Assembly: GCF_030052815.1 (NCBI RefSeq)
Contig: NC_079493.1
Location: forward strand, 127,351,894 to 127,415,893
Direction: 5' to 3'
Length of the DNA stretch: 64,000 nt
Source of the DNA: Hevea brasiliensis
Taxonomy: Eukaryota; Streptophyta; Magnoliopsida; Malpighiales; Euphorbiaceae
The notes under the pieces are model-generated. The model was given only the letters and a program-made list of their open reading frames with translations, searched no databases and had not been told where the DNA came from. How positions within the stretch are numbered: the stretch's first letter is position 1; the number at the start of each line of letters is the position of its first letter. Position numbers and translations under genes: made by a program. Below, piece after piece: positions 48,262 to 61,400 of the stretch.

Positions 48262-49219
48262 CCTGCATGAAAACTGTTCAAGGGGGACGGAAAAAAAGAA
48301 AGAAGGTTGTTACTATAGTGGAAGAACTCTGAAATTTAATTCAGATTATTACTCTGCTTTCATAAGAAGAGCTTTTGGAACCAGTTTCCTGAAGTGTTTT
48401 CTTAAAAGATTTTGAACACTGGAACTTTTCATTTTCAGCTCGTTCATTATCCAGTAGCATTCCCATTTTTCAGTTCCTGGTTATCTGTATTTTTATTTCC
48501 GTCGTCCATGTTCAATCTCATTTAAACTCGGGTATAATTCTGACTCGATTGCATTTAGTGAAGTACTCTTTGTTCCAAGGCGGACCTTAGTCTCCTGGCT
48601 ACCAACTTGCGATTTTATTACGTTCTGTGATTCTGTAGTTAGCTCACTAAATCCGACTTCTTACAGGTCAGTGTTCATATTGCCATTTTATTTAGTTCTT
48701 GTTTTGCGTATTTCCTTTTTTCTTTTTCATGCATGTTATTTTCTTTAAGGTCATATCACACTTGAAAATGCAAAGGTAGGTCGTGCTTCAGTTGGCTTCT
48801 ACGTCGGCCAAATCATATTTTTGTTGATCTTTTTTATTTTGGAACGCAAGTCATCTAGTCCTGAATAATATATAAGTGGTTAGGATAAAAATAGGTAACT
48901 GTATTTTAGGGGTCTCTTTGAAAAAAGAGGGTCTAAATAACACGTCAGGGGAAATAGCTAAATTGAATCGCTAGGCTGACGTAGAAGATAGGCCGGCATA
49001 ACACCATAAGACGGAATAAAGATCAAATCTCAGATGAGTAAAATGGAACAGAGGGAATACTGGTAAGGCGACCACATGGGAGGTCGGTAAAATTCAGTCC
49101 GGCATCCCTCATTTAGTCACAAAATACCAATAAGTTAAAGGAAGCCTTATTACGACCCTTGGCATCTTTAAATACTAGAACTCTTAAACTTAGGCTCTTA
49201 AGATATATAGCTGTGATCA

Positions 49220-49735
49220 AATTTCGAAGAGATCGGAGGAGAGTTCTTATCCGGTCTCAATTCAAAATTTTAATAAATACTTAATAGAGATCGGAGGAGA
49301 GTTCTTATCCTGTCTCAATTCAATTTTAATCTAACGAGTATCGGAGGAGAATTCTTATCCGGTCTCAACTCAAAATTTTAATAAATATTTAATAGAGATC
49401 GGAAGAGAGTTCTTATCCGGTCTCAACTCAAAATTTTAATAAATATTAAATAGAGATCGGAGGAGAGTTCTTATCCGGTCTCAACTCAAAATTTTAATAA
49501 ACATTTAATAGAGATCGGAAGAGAGTTCTTATCCGGTCTCAACTCAAAATTTTAATAAATATTAAATAGAGATCGGAGGAGAGTTCTTATCCGGTCTCAA
49601 CTCAGAATTTTAATAAATATTTAATAGAGATCGGGGGAGAGTTCTTATCCGGTCTCAACTCAAAATTTTAATAAATATTAAAGAGTTCGGAGAAGAGTTC
49701 TTATCCAATTCTTAAATTAAATTTTAATAAAATAT
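49220..49735 (+). repeat. ~57-bp tandem repeats in D 3' LTR
   Basis: Nine units. In most, GAGATCGG can pair with CCGGTCTC (8 bp with one U-G wobble) around a 14-nt loop. Purine variants of the loop (agga, aaga, ggga) are tolerated. The last unit (49680 on) has lost the CCGG box. Confidence 0.88.
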
Positions 49736-50125
49736 TCCTTTCAAATAAAATTAACATACAACAGTAACTCACTAAGGTTGTCTCATTTACTTATGTATCT
49801 GGGTGATCCGAATTTTGTGAAAAATTAAAATTTCCTTTTGACAAAAGGATTAACATCTCCATCCGAGCCCTCCTAACTAATTTATGAAAAACGCGAAGTT
49901 AAATCTACTTGCCCTTATTGAGGGACGAGGTGGGGTGCCTAACACCTTCCCCACCCGTTTACGGACCCCGAACCTAGAATCTCTGTCTTGAAGTGGTTTC
50001 ATTTCAATCTATTTTCACAAATGGTTTTCTTTAGTTTCCCTCAAAACTGAGGTGGCGACTCCTCACTCTTTCCCACTTCGGTGAGGGTTCGTTCAGGCGA
50101 CCGCAAAACTCCTTGCGACACTTAG

Positions 50126-50860
50126 CAGTATATATATACTTATATATATGAATAATAGTATCATATTATTAACAATATGGTGGTAGGGAAGATGGAAGAA
50201 ATTTTACAAAATCACTATTGTCACGAATACTAAAATCAGAAAGTTCATCATCCTCAACAATTAATTGTGACATAGTGATACTTTGATTTTCACCCACATT
50301 TTTATATGGCCTAGCCTGATTGTGAAACTGTTCAAGACGATTATTCATTTTCTCTGTCTCAACTTGTAATTATGCTTTAACTTTGAATATCTCTTTATTA
50401 ATATTCCATTTTCATTCAGCTGATTGCACTTTACAATACGCTTCTAACTTACACTGTATCTCTCATAATCCCTCCCATTCATGTTGTGCAAATATTGTAA
50501 TTTTACCAAAATTAGCCATATTCTTAGAATGGTTCCTAATAAATATATGGTTTGCATGGCCTTTCTCAATACAAGTGTAATTAGGCAAGTTGACAAAAGG
50601 TCTTTTATGACCATGCCGTGTGTATCCATTGGAATCAATATATTTGTCTATAACATCATCTGTTAACACTTGACTATCTAATTCATTTCTTATTCGGTAT
50701 TTCACCAATCATTTTCCTACTCATATTACTTGTTACATAAGCGAGAAAAATCAAATAAAAAAATATTTATAAATTGTGGCAATTTCTTCAATTTAAAAAT
50801 TCAATTTTATTATTATTTAATAACTTATAAACATACAATGATTAAATATACAAACAACTA
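50126..50860 (-). other. MULE-flanking sequence with a weak zinc-finger-like ORF
   Basis: Just right of D there is a TA-rich patch (50129-50150). A minus-strand frame at 50463-50708 (81 aa; NYTCIEKGHANHIF, then ITIFAQHEWEGL) continues after a shift into a helical Glu/Lys-rich stretch towards 50350. The layout faintly recalls small GRF zinc-finger proteins of plants, but key cysteines are missing and I do not claim it. It lies downstream of the MULE transposase on the same strand. Confidence 0.3.
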
Positions 50861-50862
50861 TC

Positions 50863-52930
50863 TTAGCAATCTACATTCTTACTGGGATAACTTTTTTGAT
50901 TATGTCCTAGTTCATGACATATTGAACAGTCGATCTTTGATCTCTCCCACAATTTTCCTTTAAGCCTCCTGTCCATTTTATTGTTCCTTCTAGTGGCCTT
51001 TGGCCTTCCTTTCAACCTTGTCAAAATGGAGTCAAGGATAAAAAAATCACCATTAGTTTCAGGCCAATAAGCTAGGTCTTCAAAAGTATGAAACATTAAC
51101 TCATAACATTTCAGCGTCCATTCCAACCTATGATAATCAGACACATGTTGCTTATAATCTATTGCTTTGGATTGGCATGCTGCTATAACGAGTGCAAGGG
51201 ATTTGCATTTCTTGGAATTTTCCACAGGTGCAAGTTTATTCATTCAACTTCACTGCCTGCTTATGACCTGGCCTACCAGTGCTTGCTTCAAATTCACAAG
51301 AATTGCTATTGAATACATGGACATGATATCCATTAGCTTTTTGTACATTTTATTGTAAAATTTGACTACATATCTACGTGAACTTGAAGCCCATTTGTTC
51401 TTGTTCCTGAAACATCATGCGTCGTGTATCAAAATATTCAAAGCATTAGTAAAATATTTTTTTGTACTATTGTAGTGATTGGTAACACATGTAGTCCTTT
51501 AAGCATGACATTAACCGACTCCACAGTGTTTATCGCCATTGACCCATACCTTTTGCCTCCATTGTGAGACCGAGTCCATTTTGCAAATCTATCTTTATAG
51601 CCCAATCATATGTTTCTTAATGCACATCTTGAATTTTATTACTGATTCATAAATTTTCTTCTTTTAGTTTTGATGAGTTATATAAAAGAAAACAACCAAA
51701 TATGTTATCATTTATATGGTGATATATTTAATCTGGTTCAATGTTTATAGGACATTATTTATACTAACCTGCTTTATGTAGTGCTTCTTTCATCACTAAA
51801 TTCTTAAACTTGGTATTATAATTGTTAAGGATGTGTTGAATATAATACCGGTGATTTGCTGTAGGAGGCTGTCACTGATCATCCTGCATTGCCTTTCTAA
51901 TCCCTATGTGTGTATTTGTTGTAACACATAGATCTTCCTGGTTAATGACAAACACCTTTAAGCATTTCATAAACCAATCCCAATTCCTTATGTCTTCACT
52001 ATCAATGATACCCTAAGCAATAGGAAATTTATGGTTATTTCCTTCCAAGACTATTACACAAAATAAACAACCTTTATGCTTCTTGTACAGAAATGTGTAG
52101 TTAATGTATATAATAGGCTGGCAATGCTTAAATCCCTCAGTTGTTTGTTGAAATGACTAAAACATTCTGTCAAAAACCCTATACCCTAAAACTAAATAAT
52201 TATTGATAAATAATTCCTCATCTTCAATGAGGACAAAAGATTCAAGGTTTTCCTTGCACATTGCAGTCATGAGTCATCTCAACCAACCATATGATTCTTC
52301 CCAACCACCATATACAATTGCCATATGTCTTACCTTCCAAGTTTTTCTGTAACTAGGTTCATAACTGATTTTGTCTTTAAGTTCTGCTTGTAAAGCTAAA
52401 GTCTTTACACTCAGTAGTTCTTGAATTATAGGCATAATGAAATCACAAATTAATTTTGAATCCATTTGCCGATGATCCTTTAGGATGGCTGGATTTGAAC
52501 AAGTATGGGGTTCATTGTAACGAGTAATTTTCCAAACATCAGATACTTCCTACCGAGATGCACACATTCTCCACTTACAATTACTATTAGTATCACTGCA
52601 TCTAATAGCATATGTTCTACTTTTTGTCTCTTCCTTGCAAAACTCATGGTGTTTTAGCATGTGATATTTTTAAGTAGCATTTTTAATAACCTCTCTTAAT
52701 GGGAACAAAATTCCAACTTCAAACTCTCTAGACTCATCCCAAAGTGAAGAAGATGGCGGGTGTGTCAACCTTTAACAATGGAAAATCTATTTCTGAGTAA
52801 GGTGGAGGAGGCACAATTGGCACAATTAGGTTCGTCACATGAGTGTTGTAATAATTGTGGTTATCGACATCAACACCAGAATCATCATTATCTATGTTGT
52901 TTGAAAAATCAATATGGCCCTAACTATATT
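50863..52930 (-). pseudogene. Mutator-like (MULE) transposase pseudogene
   Basis: Minus-strand pieces align in order with a MuDR-type transposase. The N-terminal DNA-binding region is near 52730-52270 (WDESREFEVGILFPLREVI, DHRQMDSKLICDFI, SYRKTWKVRHMA, YGGWEESYGWL). The MULE/DDE core is near 52030-51880 (GIIDSEDIRNWDWFMKCLKV), and a SWIM-proximal block near 51600-51490 (KWTRSHNGGKRYGSMAINTV). The C-terminal zinc knuckle CSICHELGHNQKSY has its last Cys replaced by Tyr. Stops (for example A*G before IIDSE) and shifts are frequent. I could not find the terminal inverted repeats. Confidence 0.85.
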
Positions 52931-53678
52931 AGATCAAGCATATTAACCCATAACCAACCTTGTATCACTAGTCCATATTTAATCACATGTTACCCACGAA
53001 TTAAACATAAAATTCACAGTTTAAATGTATCTGGATTTTAGATAATTCCCAAAGAAATTGTAGAGAATAAAGCACCTAATGAAAACGCCTTAATAGGATC
53101 AAAATCACACTAAGAAAAAAAAATACTAATATAGAACCACAAAGAAAGGACCCTTGTCCCTCTTTTTTGTTGCCAAAATTATGCCAAAAAATGCATATCT
53201 ACTTTTTTCTACTCATTTTCTTTGGTTTATATATGGCTCTATTCTCTTATTTGGTGTTAACTTATATTACTCTATTGTAATACTTCACGCAGTAGAAGTA
53301 CATAGAATTGCTCCATGCAATTCTCATTCCAATAGGAAATCTACTAATAATGGGCTCTTATAACAATAAAGTTCTAAGCCTTATATTTTGGGCTTACTTG
53401 AATAGAGCCCATTATGGGTGTTCATGCCTTCATCTCCCTCTCACTCATGATGGGATTAGCTTTCTTTCTTAGTTACTGTAATCTTTATACTTAACAAATA
53501 GACTGTGACCAATGCATACTTCGAGAGCGCAAGTACTATATATCTGTTAAGATAATATAGCTCTTCGAATGGTGGAAATGGAGTAGATATAGTATGCAGT
53601 ACCCTAGATCATTATATCACATTTACATTTCTTCTGATCTCATTAAATGTGTTTTAAGTTCATAATTATGTCATATCC
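52931..53678. other. Unassigned AT-rich sequence between MULE and chromovirus E
   Basis: About 750 bp with no recognised gene. It may hold the MULE 5' end or its terminal repeat, or old host sequence. The short ORF at 53154-53363 is hydrophobic low-complexity and unsupported. Confidence 0.5.
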
Positions 53679-56600
53679 TGTCACATCTTACCCCTTCGTG
53701 AGGTATAACATGATCCTATAGTATACCTAACGAATTAACGAACTTTGCCTATCGATAACTCATTAAATTTACTACAAGGGATTTTAAATTAATTTCAATT
53801 CTTTTAAGATGTAAAGTGAAGTTGAATCATTATTAAAAGTCTTTAATTGAAGTTTAGGTCACAAGTTAGAATTTTAATTAATTCGACATTTTAAAAATTT
53901 TATAAAAATTTCAGCAGAGTGCCGGCTGTAATTTGAGAAAACAGTTCTTCAAAACCTGTTAAAAACACTACCAATATGTATTTCAACTACAACTCCAATA
54001 ATTTCCAACACATTTCACCTCAATCAACACAATGTAACACATTTTCAATAAACCTCATTATCATTTAATTTAATGCAATTTACATACAAAAGTCTCAAAT
54101 GACATAAAGGAAAAACCAAAAATATTATTAATACAACTTTAAGATACAACTGCTCATAAAGTTCTATAATACATATGAACAAATAATTTACACCAAAATA
54201 TATCTACAAGGGTATAAAATTTTATACCCGTACAAGATTCACAGCAAGATCCCTTCACTGCAGCTAAAAGCAGCTCACTCTGCTGCCTTATCTTTCTCCC
54301 TATTTGCGACAGTAAGAAAAAGCCATCGCTGAGCACTATACTCATTGGTGCACAATAAAAAAATTTAAGTTGTTGAACATAAAAGCATACATCGATAAAC
54401 AAATATTTAAACCTTTTCACAATCACATTTTATGAAATTGATGTCAACATTTATAATACCATTTTATCAAAATAATTTATAAATCATAGTGTTGCCAATT
54501 AATAATACAACTTAGGTCATGACACAAAATTTTCAATCAATGCCATGTTGTACACCATGACAAATCAAACTCAACCCCACTAATCAAAATCAATGAGGGA
54601 GGTGGCTAGCTAGCTAGCTATATGAGTACTCATCCAATCTCAACCTCAAACTAGCAAGTTAGAGAGGGAGGAACATAGTCAATCTTAACCCCATAAATGG
54701 AGGAGGAACATAGGGATATTGCCATACCAAGTGTGAATCTAAAACCAAAATCAAAATCATATTGTTCAAACATTTCATCGAAAGCACTAAGCATTTTTCA
54801 TTCCAAATTTTCATTTGTAAAATAGGCAACACAATATTTCTCAAAGCTATAATAAGCACAAATTATTCACCATACATATTCAAATAAATTTTTCAAGTAG
54901 CAAACAAGAAGTCAAAAATTATTGTGCACAAACCTCGTATATTAGCTTTTTCTTAATTCACTCCCGTCTATTTCCTTCTTCGGAAGGCTCCTTTCCCATT
55001 GAAACACAAAATTAAGGTGTTTCAAAATTTATCCAAATTATTTGTAATAATAAGTCCAACAATTGAATTTTTGTATACTAATTTCACTTATAAGGTTTCA
55101 TAAGTCAAGTTCTTTGTGTTTTTTATTATGGTGATTACTATTTATTTGGCTAATTAGGTAAAATATTGACTTTTTCATACTTAAGGGGTATACTAGTTCT
55201 AATTACACTCACATACCATGTTTTGGGTTACAATTGTGTTGGCATTGATTGCCAATTGAAATTTAAAACTCTCTAAGAGAAATTTCAAATTTTCAATTTT
55301 TGTTTTCAAAGTTTACCATTCCATTGGACTTATCTACAATGGAAATTTGGCCAACTTTTCTCCATCAAAGTTGTTCGTTAATGTCTTACCTTTAATTCTT
55401 TTGTTGAATCACTCTATTTGGAGTTTTGTAGCTCATGTTATGCCATTTTTACTAAGGCTGGCCGGATTGGTCAAAACCCAGAAATTCTGGGCAATTTAGG
55501 TTATGGCAGATTTTGTGACCTAAGTTTGGTTGGCAATTTCACTGGGTTATGGTCAAAATTTGGATTTGTGTTCTTTATAAACGTTGTTCTACTATGTATA
55601 AGCTTTGTAATGGTTGAAAAATAAGGCCATTTTAACCTCTCTACACGAAGTTATGACCATTGGAACATGTACTATTCATTTGGTCAATTTTGCCCAGTAA
55701 CATAGTATCAAATCCGGATTCAAGCAAATTTTAGGTTCACTTGGGGTCAATTTTAGGGCAAGGTTTCTACATACAAATTGTTGCATTATGACTCTATTTT
55801 CATCCCCAAATTGACCTCACACCAATTGGAGTAATAGAATTCAACTCATAGCCTTCTAAGTGAACAGGGGTCATGCTATCCAGAATTCAACCTTACCACA
55901 TTCATTCCCAATCTCAATTCCAATCATCAATTCACAATCATATGCAGACCAATTCTCCAAAATTGAGCACCAAAACATCAATTGATCAAAAATTCTAAAA
56001 ATCCCTAAATTTTTCCAAAAATTCTAATCTCCAAGAACCCTAGTTTTCCCAATTGCCTAATTCATGCAATTTCACTTCACCAATCAAGTCCAACACTTCA
56101 TAACTATCATAAAACATTTTTAATACCATCAATTACCATCAAACCCTAATCCTTCTCAAGGTGGGCGAAATCCCTAGGTTCCCTAACATGCATGATTTTT
56201 CACTTTTCCAATCAATCATCACTTGTTCAACATCAATTCTATAATTATAAACTAAATTAGGCTAAGAGAGAGATTTACCTTTAATGGAGCTCTTGAATCC
56301 TCAATCTCTTCTCTAATTCCTTCTATTTCTTTCTTCAACTCTTCTCTTCCAATGTCAATTAGGAGATTTTTATAGATTTTTGCTAGGGTTTATAAGGTAA
56401 AATCAAGCTTTGGAAGCTTGAAAGTGTGTGTTAATGGTGAAGTGTGAGAGAGAGAGCAAGAGAGAGAGTGGACGGCACCTAAAGGAAGAAGAAGGAAAAA
56501 ATGTTTTTTTTTTTTTTTAATGTTAATTTGTCTCTTTTGTGTAGATATTATCCCCAATTTTCCATATTTTAAAATGATAATATTTATTAGGTCATGCATG

Positions 56601-57170
56601 ATGTCATAATCACTTTTCTTTTGAATTTTTTTTTCTTTTGTTTTCTTTTTCCTTTCTTCCATTCACCTCTCCACTTTTAATCCATTTTTCATAATTTTAA
56701 TTTCCTACATTTTAATGGACATTTAGGCCAAAAGTCACCTCTAAGGGTGAATTGACCATATTGCCCTTTATCAATCTGATACGTTTTTCCAATAGCACTA
56801 GACTGTTTCCTGAACTCTTATTCAATTATTTGAGCTTGTTCTCTATTCTTTTCTATATTTTTCACAATACCATTAACTTCGCAATTATCCCTAGGCCTTG
56901 GATGTCATAGGGTCTCACATGAAATCAGGGTAGCAACTGAGCTCGCAACCACTTCCCAGTACGGTCACCCATCGCTGTGACCTCAGCTCATTTAACCCAT
57001 TATGCTTTGTTTTCTTCATTTCCATTTTAGCTTCATAGAATTGTTATTAATTGTTATTTAGGGCTTTTCTAAATGACTTAATTATGGTTTTAAGCCCCTT
57101 GACTGTCCGAACCGACACTAGTCACTGGAACAGTAGGATATACAGAACTAACGAACATAGGAGTGTTACA
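53679..57170 (-). repeat. Chromovirus E 3' LTR
   Basis: The LTR runs from TGTCACATC to GAGTGTTACA, 3492 bp. It is clearly homologous to F's LTR (58475-61944) and more distantly to those of A and C. A polypurine tract (minus strand AAGGAGGGGAGAAT) adjoins at 57171-57184, so this is the 3' LTR of a minus-strand element whose 5' half lies beyond the window. The antisense-looking short ORFs inside are not supported. Confidence 0.88.
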
Positions 57171-58474
57171 ATTCTCCCCTCCTTAAAATAAATTTCGTCT
57201 AAAAATTTTACCTGGTTTTAGTCTCTGAATAGCTGTGGGTGTTGCCTCCTCTTGTCCTCCTCACGTTCCCAAGTAGCTTCTTGGCCTGAATGATGGTTCC
57301 ACAGCACCTTAACCAGTGGTATCTGCTTGTTCCTCAGATGCTTCACCTCATATGCCAGAATCTCTGTAGGCTCTTCCTCATAAGTGAGGCCTGGATTTAC
57401 TTCAATCTCTTCAACAGGTAAAATGTGAGAGGGGTCTGATCGATACCTCCTTAACATTGATACATGGAAGACATTATGTATCTTTTCCAACTTTGGAGGT
57501 AGTGCCAATTGGTATGCCAGAGGAACCACTCTTTCCAGCACCTCATACGGCCCAATGAAACGAGGACTTAACTTCCCCTTTCTGCGAAATCTCATAATCC
57601 TCTTCCAAGGGGAAACCTTGAGGAATATCTTGTCACCCACTGTATATTCAATATCTCGCCTCTTCAGATCAATATAAGACTTCTGACGATCTGATACAGC
57701 CTTAAGTCTATTTCTAATAAGCTTAATCTTCTCCTCTGTCTACTGAACAATTTCTGGGCCAATTAGTTTCCTTTTACCCACTTCATCCAACACAGAGGAG
57801 TTTTACACTTCCTATCATACAGAGCTTCATAAGGAGGCATTCCTATGCTTGACTGATAGCTGCTGTTGTAAGCAAACTCAATCAGAGGTAAGTGTGTATC
57901 CCAACTACCTTCAAACTCAATTACACAAGCCCGTAGCATATCCTCCAATATCTGAATCACCCTCTTAGACTAGCTGTTTGTCTATGGATGGAATGCCGTA
58001 CTAAAGTTCAATCTAGTTCCTAAGGCTCTTTGCAAACTACCCTAGAACCTAGAAGTGAACCTTGTATCTCTGCCTGACACAATTGATATTGGCACTCCAT
58101 GAAGTCTCACTATCTCATCCAGGTATAGTTTAGCCAATCTGTCCAAGCTATAATCCATCCTCACAGGTAGAAAGTAAGCAGATTTGATCAATATATCCAC
58201 AATGACCCATACTGCATCATGATTCTTCTGTGTTCTTGGAAGTCCCATCACAAAATCCATCGTGATTCTTTGCCATTTCCACTCGAGCATTGGTAGTGGA
58301 TGTAGCAAACCAGCTGACACTTGATGCTTTGCCTTTACTTGCTGATAAGTTAAGCACTTGGCCACATACTCTGCTATGTCCTTTTTCATCCCATTCCACC
58401 AATAATGTTCTTTCACCGTTCTGTACATTTTAGTGCCACTAGGGTGCATAGCAAAAGGAGAATCATGTGCTTCC
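57171..58474 (-). pseudogene. pol: Chromovirus E integrase and chromodomain, cut by element F
   Basis: On the minus strand, from 58474: integrase HHCC finger ([22 protein letters not shown], with the second finger Cys changed to Tyr). Then the core with MDFVMGLP and SGRDTRFTS (usual SDRD altered to SGRD), then [10 protein letters not shown]. The C-terminal frame 57218-57640 holds FIGPYEVLERV and a chromodomain-like tail (ILAYEVKHLRNKQ, LWNHHSGQEATWE). Frames 58042-58449, 57763-57960 and 57218-57640 are separated by stops. F is inserted at 58474/58475 within the finger region; the rest of E lies to the right of F. Confidence 0.88.
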
Positions 58475-61400
58475 TGTCACACCTTACCCCTCTGTAAGGC
58501 ATAACATGATCCCGTAGAATACTTAATGAACTACCGAACTTCACCTACCGATAACTCATTAAGTACCCTATAAGGGATTTTAACACAATTTTCTTACATT
58601 TTGGAAGTGGTGAGCATTTTGGTAGGAATTAAAAACTATTTATTCAAAGTTTAAATACTAATAAAAATTTTTGTCCATTTTAATTTTGTCGCAAATTTTA
58701 TAAAAATTTTGACAGAGTTCCGTTTGTAATTAGAGAAAACAGTTCTTCAAATACCTGAGAAAAACACTTCCAAAATTTTTTCGCAACTCCCAACCTCCAA
58801 TAAACCTCAAATCAACTCAATTCAATTCACTTCAAAATAATTCCATAATCCAATCAAAATTTATCATCACAAAATATTTAATAACTTCATTCATAAGACA
58901 TAAAGTATGAAATTCACAAGTACAAATATTAATTTACAGAAGGAAATCCAAAAATAATATTATTACAATTTATTTTACAACTGCTCAACTTTACATTGAT
59001 ACATACAATATTTCTATATTTACATCAAAATTAACTATGAGGGTATAAAATAATACCCGTACAAAAAGACCGGTGTAGTCCTCAATTCAATAGCAGCTCA
59101 CTCTGCTGCTTTCTCCTTACTCTTATCTGCGACAGCAAAATAAGCTATCGCTGAGTATAAAAATACTCGGTGGTGCACAATAAAAATTTAAAATACAATA
59201 CATAAATCATTCATTACCAAAACACAATTTAAATATTTCTCAATCACATTTCACAATTATCAAAACTCAGAATAACACAATTTAGTCAAATAATTTAATA
59301 AACACAGTGTTGCCAAAATCATACACAACTTAAGCCATGACACAAAATTTTTGATCAATGCCGTGTTGTACACCACGACAAAGCAATCTACAACCTCACT
59401 AATCGAAATCAATGAGGGAGGTGGCTAGTTAGCTAATGAGTACTCATCCGATCTCAACCTCAACTGGCAAGCTAGAGAGGGAGGAAAATGAACGATCTCA
59501 ACCCCATAAATGGAGGAGGAATAATGTGATACTGTCATGCTAAGTGTGAACACAAAATTAATTCAAAACAATTTATTCAAATAATTTATGAGAAATCTGG
59601 TCCATTTTCAAAGTCATATTCACAATCATAAATGGCAACACAGTTCATAATTAACTAAAAAAAATCAAATTTTTAAGAATCATATATTTAAACAAAAATT
59701 ACTGTGCACAAACCTGACGTGAGTCGCATCTAGGCCTTGACTCAGTCTCTCCGAGTTTCCAAGTCTTTTTCAGCTGAAACACACAGTTTCATAGTGTTTC
59801 AGTACCATAACTTAGCATAAATCTAAAAATAAATTTAACTTCACTTTTACCTAGCTTTAATGTGCTAAATTCGACGTTCTCGAAATTTTTGTGTTTCGGG
59901 TTACTATTCACTATACTATTCAAGTTAAATTGTTGACTTTCTAAGGCTTAATAGGTATGGGAACTTCAACTTCACCTATATACCACATTTTGGTCATTAA
60001 ATTTGTTGGTTTTGGTCATTTTCTCAAAGCTTAAGTCCTTTAGGCAAAATTGTCAAATTTTCAGATTTGGTGCTCGTAGTTGCACTGTTCCATTGGTAAT
60101 TTTACTGTTGGAATTTGGCAAAACTTCCTTCATAGAAAATGTTTCTTATTGTCTTGAGTTTATTCTCACTTTTGAATCACCCCAATTGGAGTTTTTTAGC
60201 TCAAGTTATGGCCATTTGAACCATTGCTGCCGGATTGGAAACAACCCAGATATTCGGGGCAATTTTGGTGCTGGCAGTTTTGGGTCACAAACTTAGGGTG
60301 GCCAAATGACTTGGTTTCTGGCAGAATTTGGGTTTGTGTTCTTCATGAAAGTTTTAGGTCTATATCTCATCTAACCACTGGCAAAATTTCAGGTCATTTG
60401 GACCTGCCTAGCTCGAGTTATGACCAAATGAACAAACACTGTTTATTTGGTCAGTTTGTACAGGGCAGCCTGCACTTATCCAATTTTGGTCAATTTGTTC
60501 ACTAGGTTTTGGTCACTTTTTGGGCATGGTTCCTAAATGAAAATTGTGTCATTTTATGTCTATTTTCATCCCTAATTGGTCCCATATCAATTGGACTTGT
60601 AAAATTTCATTTTTGATCCTTCAAAGTTGATTTGGTCATGCTGCCAGCAGCATGACCACACTCCCTCCGAATTTAGCTTTAATTCCAATCACTCCAACAC
60701 AACTCATTTGGTCATAAATGATCATTTTTCACTTCACAATAGGTCCAAGACACCATTTACTCATTTCTTACATTTTTGGTTCATAAACCCTAAGTCCCAA
60801 AACCCTAACTTACTAAATTGTTGTATTTAACTACATTTAATGCTTTTAACTATAATCACTAAGTTAATTGGAGTTTATATACTCATTCAAATCCATCAAA
60901 TTCATGCACACACATCAAAACCCTAGCTGGATGAATTTTGCTTTAATCCTCCAATAATTAATTTCTGTTCATTTTAAGCATAATTCTAAGTTAATTGAAC
61001 TATAAACACAATTAATTCAACTAGAAATTTCAAGTTTAGCTTACTAACCTTTCCTTGAATTTTCAATCTTCAAATCTTTCACTTTCTTCACTTTTCTTTC
61101 CTTAGTTCTCCTTTCCAAGTTGCAAGAACAAGGTGTAATCCATAATTTTTGGGGAGTTTATGGGAAAATTTGGGGTTTTAAAAGCTTACACACAAGCTTT
61201 AATGGAGGATTAACTATGGTGAGGTAGAGGGAGATGGGAGGTGGCAACAAGGAAAAAAAAAATGACCCAAAATGATTTTTTTTTCTTTTTATTTCTTTTA
61301 TCTATTTTAGCTTATGGAAGACCCCAAAAAAAATCTAATTAATTAAATATTAATTATAACATTTATGGCGTCATGCATGATGTTATGCATGATGTCATCT

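Larger units (their letters stand above)
26178..50120 (+). mobile_element. Giant Tat-lineage Ty3/gypsy element D (23.9 kb)
   Basis: The element is flanked by CTTAG (26173-26177 and 50121-50125), with TGTCG...CGACA termini. LTRs are about 5.84 and 5.97 kb. Order: leader, gag, protease, G-patch, intron, RT, RNase H, second RNase H, integrase, hairpin array, minisatellite, PPT. Two RNase H domains, a pre-RT intron, long LTRs and an antisense ORF are marks of the Tat/Ogre/Retand group. Gag and parts of RT are frame-broken, partly at CAG/CTG sites, so the apparent decay may be exaggerated by sequence errors. Confidence 0.93.
44148..50120 (+). repeat. Element D 3' LTR
   Basis: A 5973-bp LTR from TGTCGGCACC to TTGCGACA, followed by target duplication CTTAG. 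It begins with eight CCGATC motifs in ~420 bp (44197-44615) and carries an antisense gene (44761-46594) and a GATCGG-rich spacer (46860-47165). Further on are a sense TATA box (48254-48261) and ~57-bp hairpin repeats (49220-49735). The overlapping small ORFs at 47218-47502 (+) and 47301-47531 (-) recur in both LTRs but are not recognisable. Confidence 0.9.

Noticed and set aside
52760..53041. 93-aa Cys/His-rich plus-strand ORF
   Set aside because: It lies antisense over the MULE N-terminal region and its Cys/His pattern fits no zinc-finger spacing.
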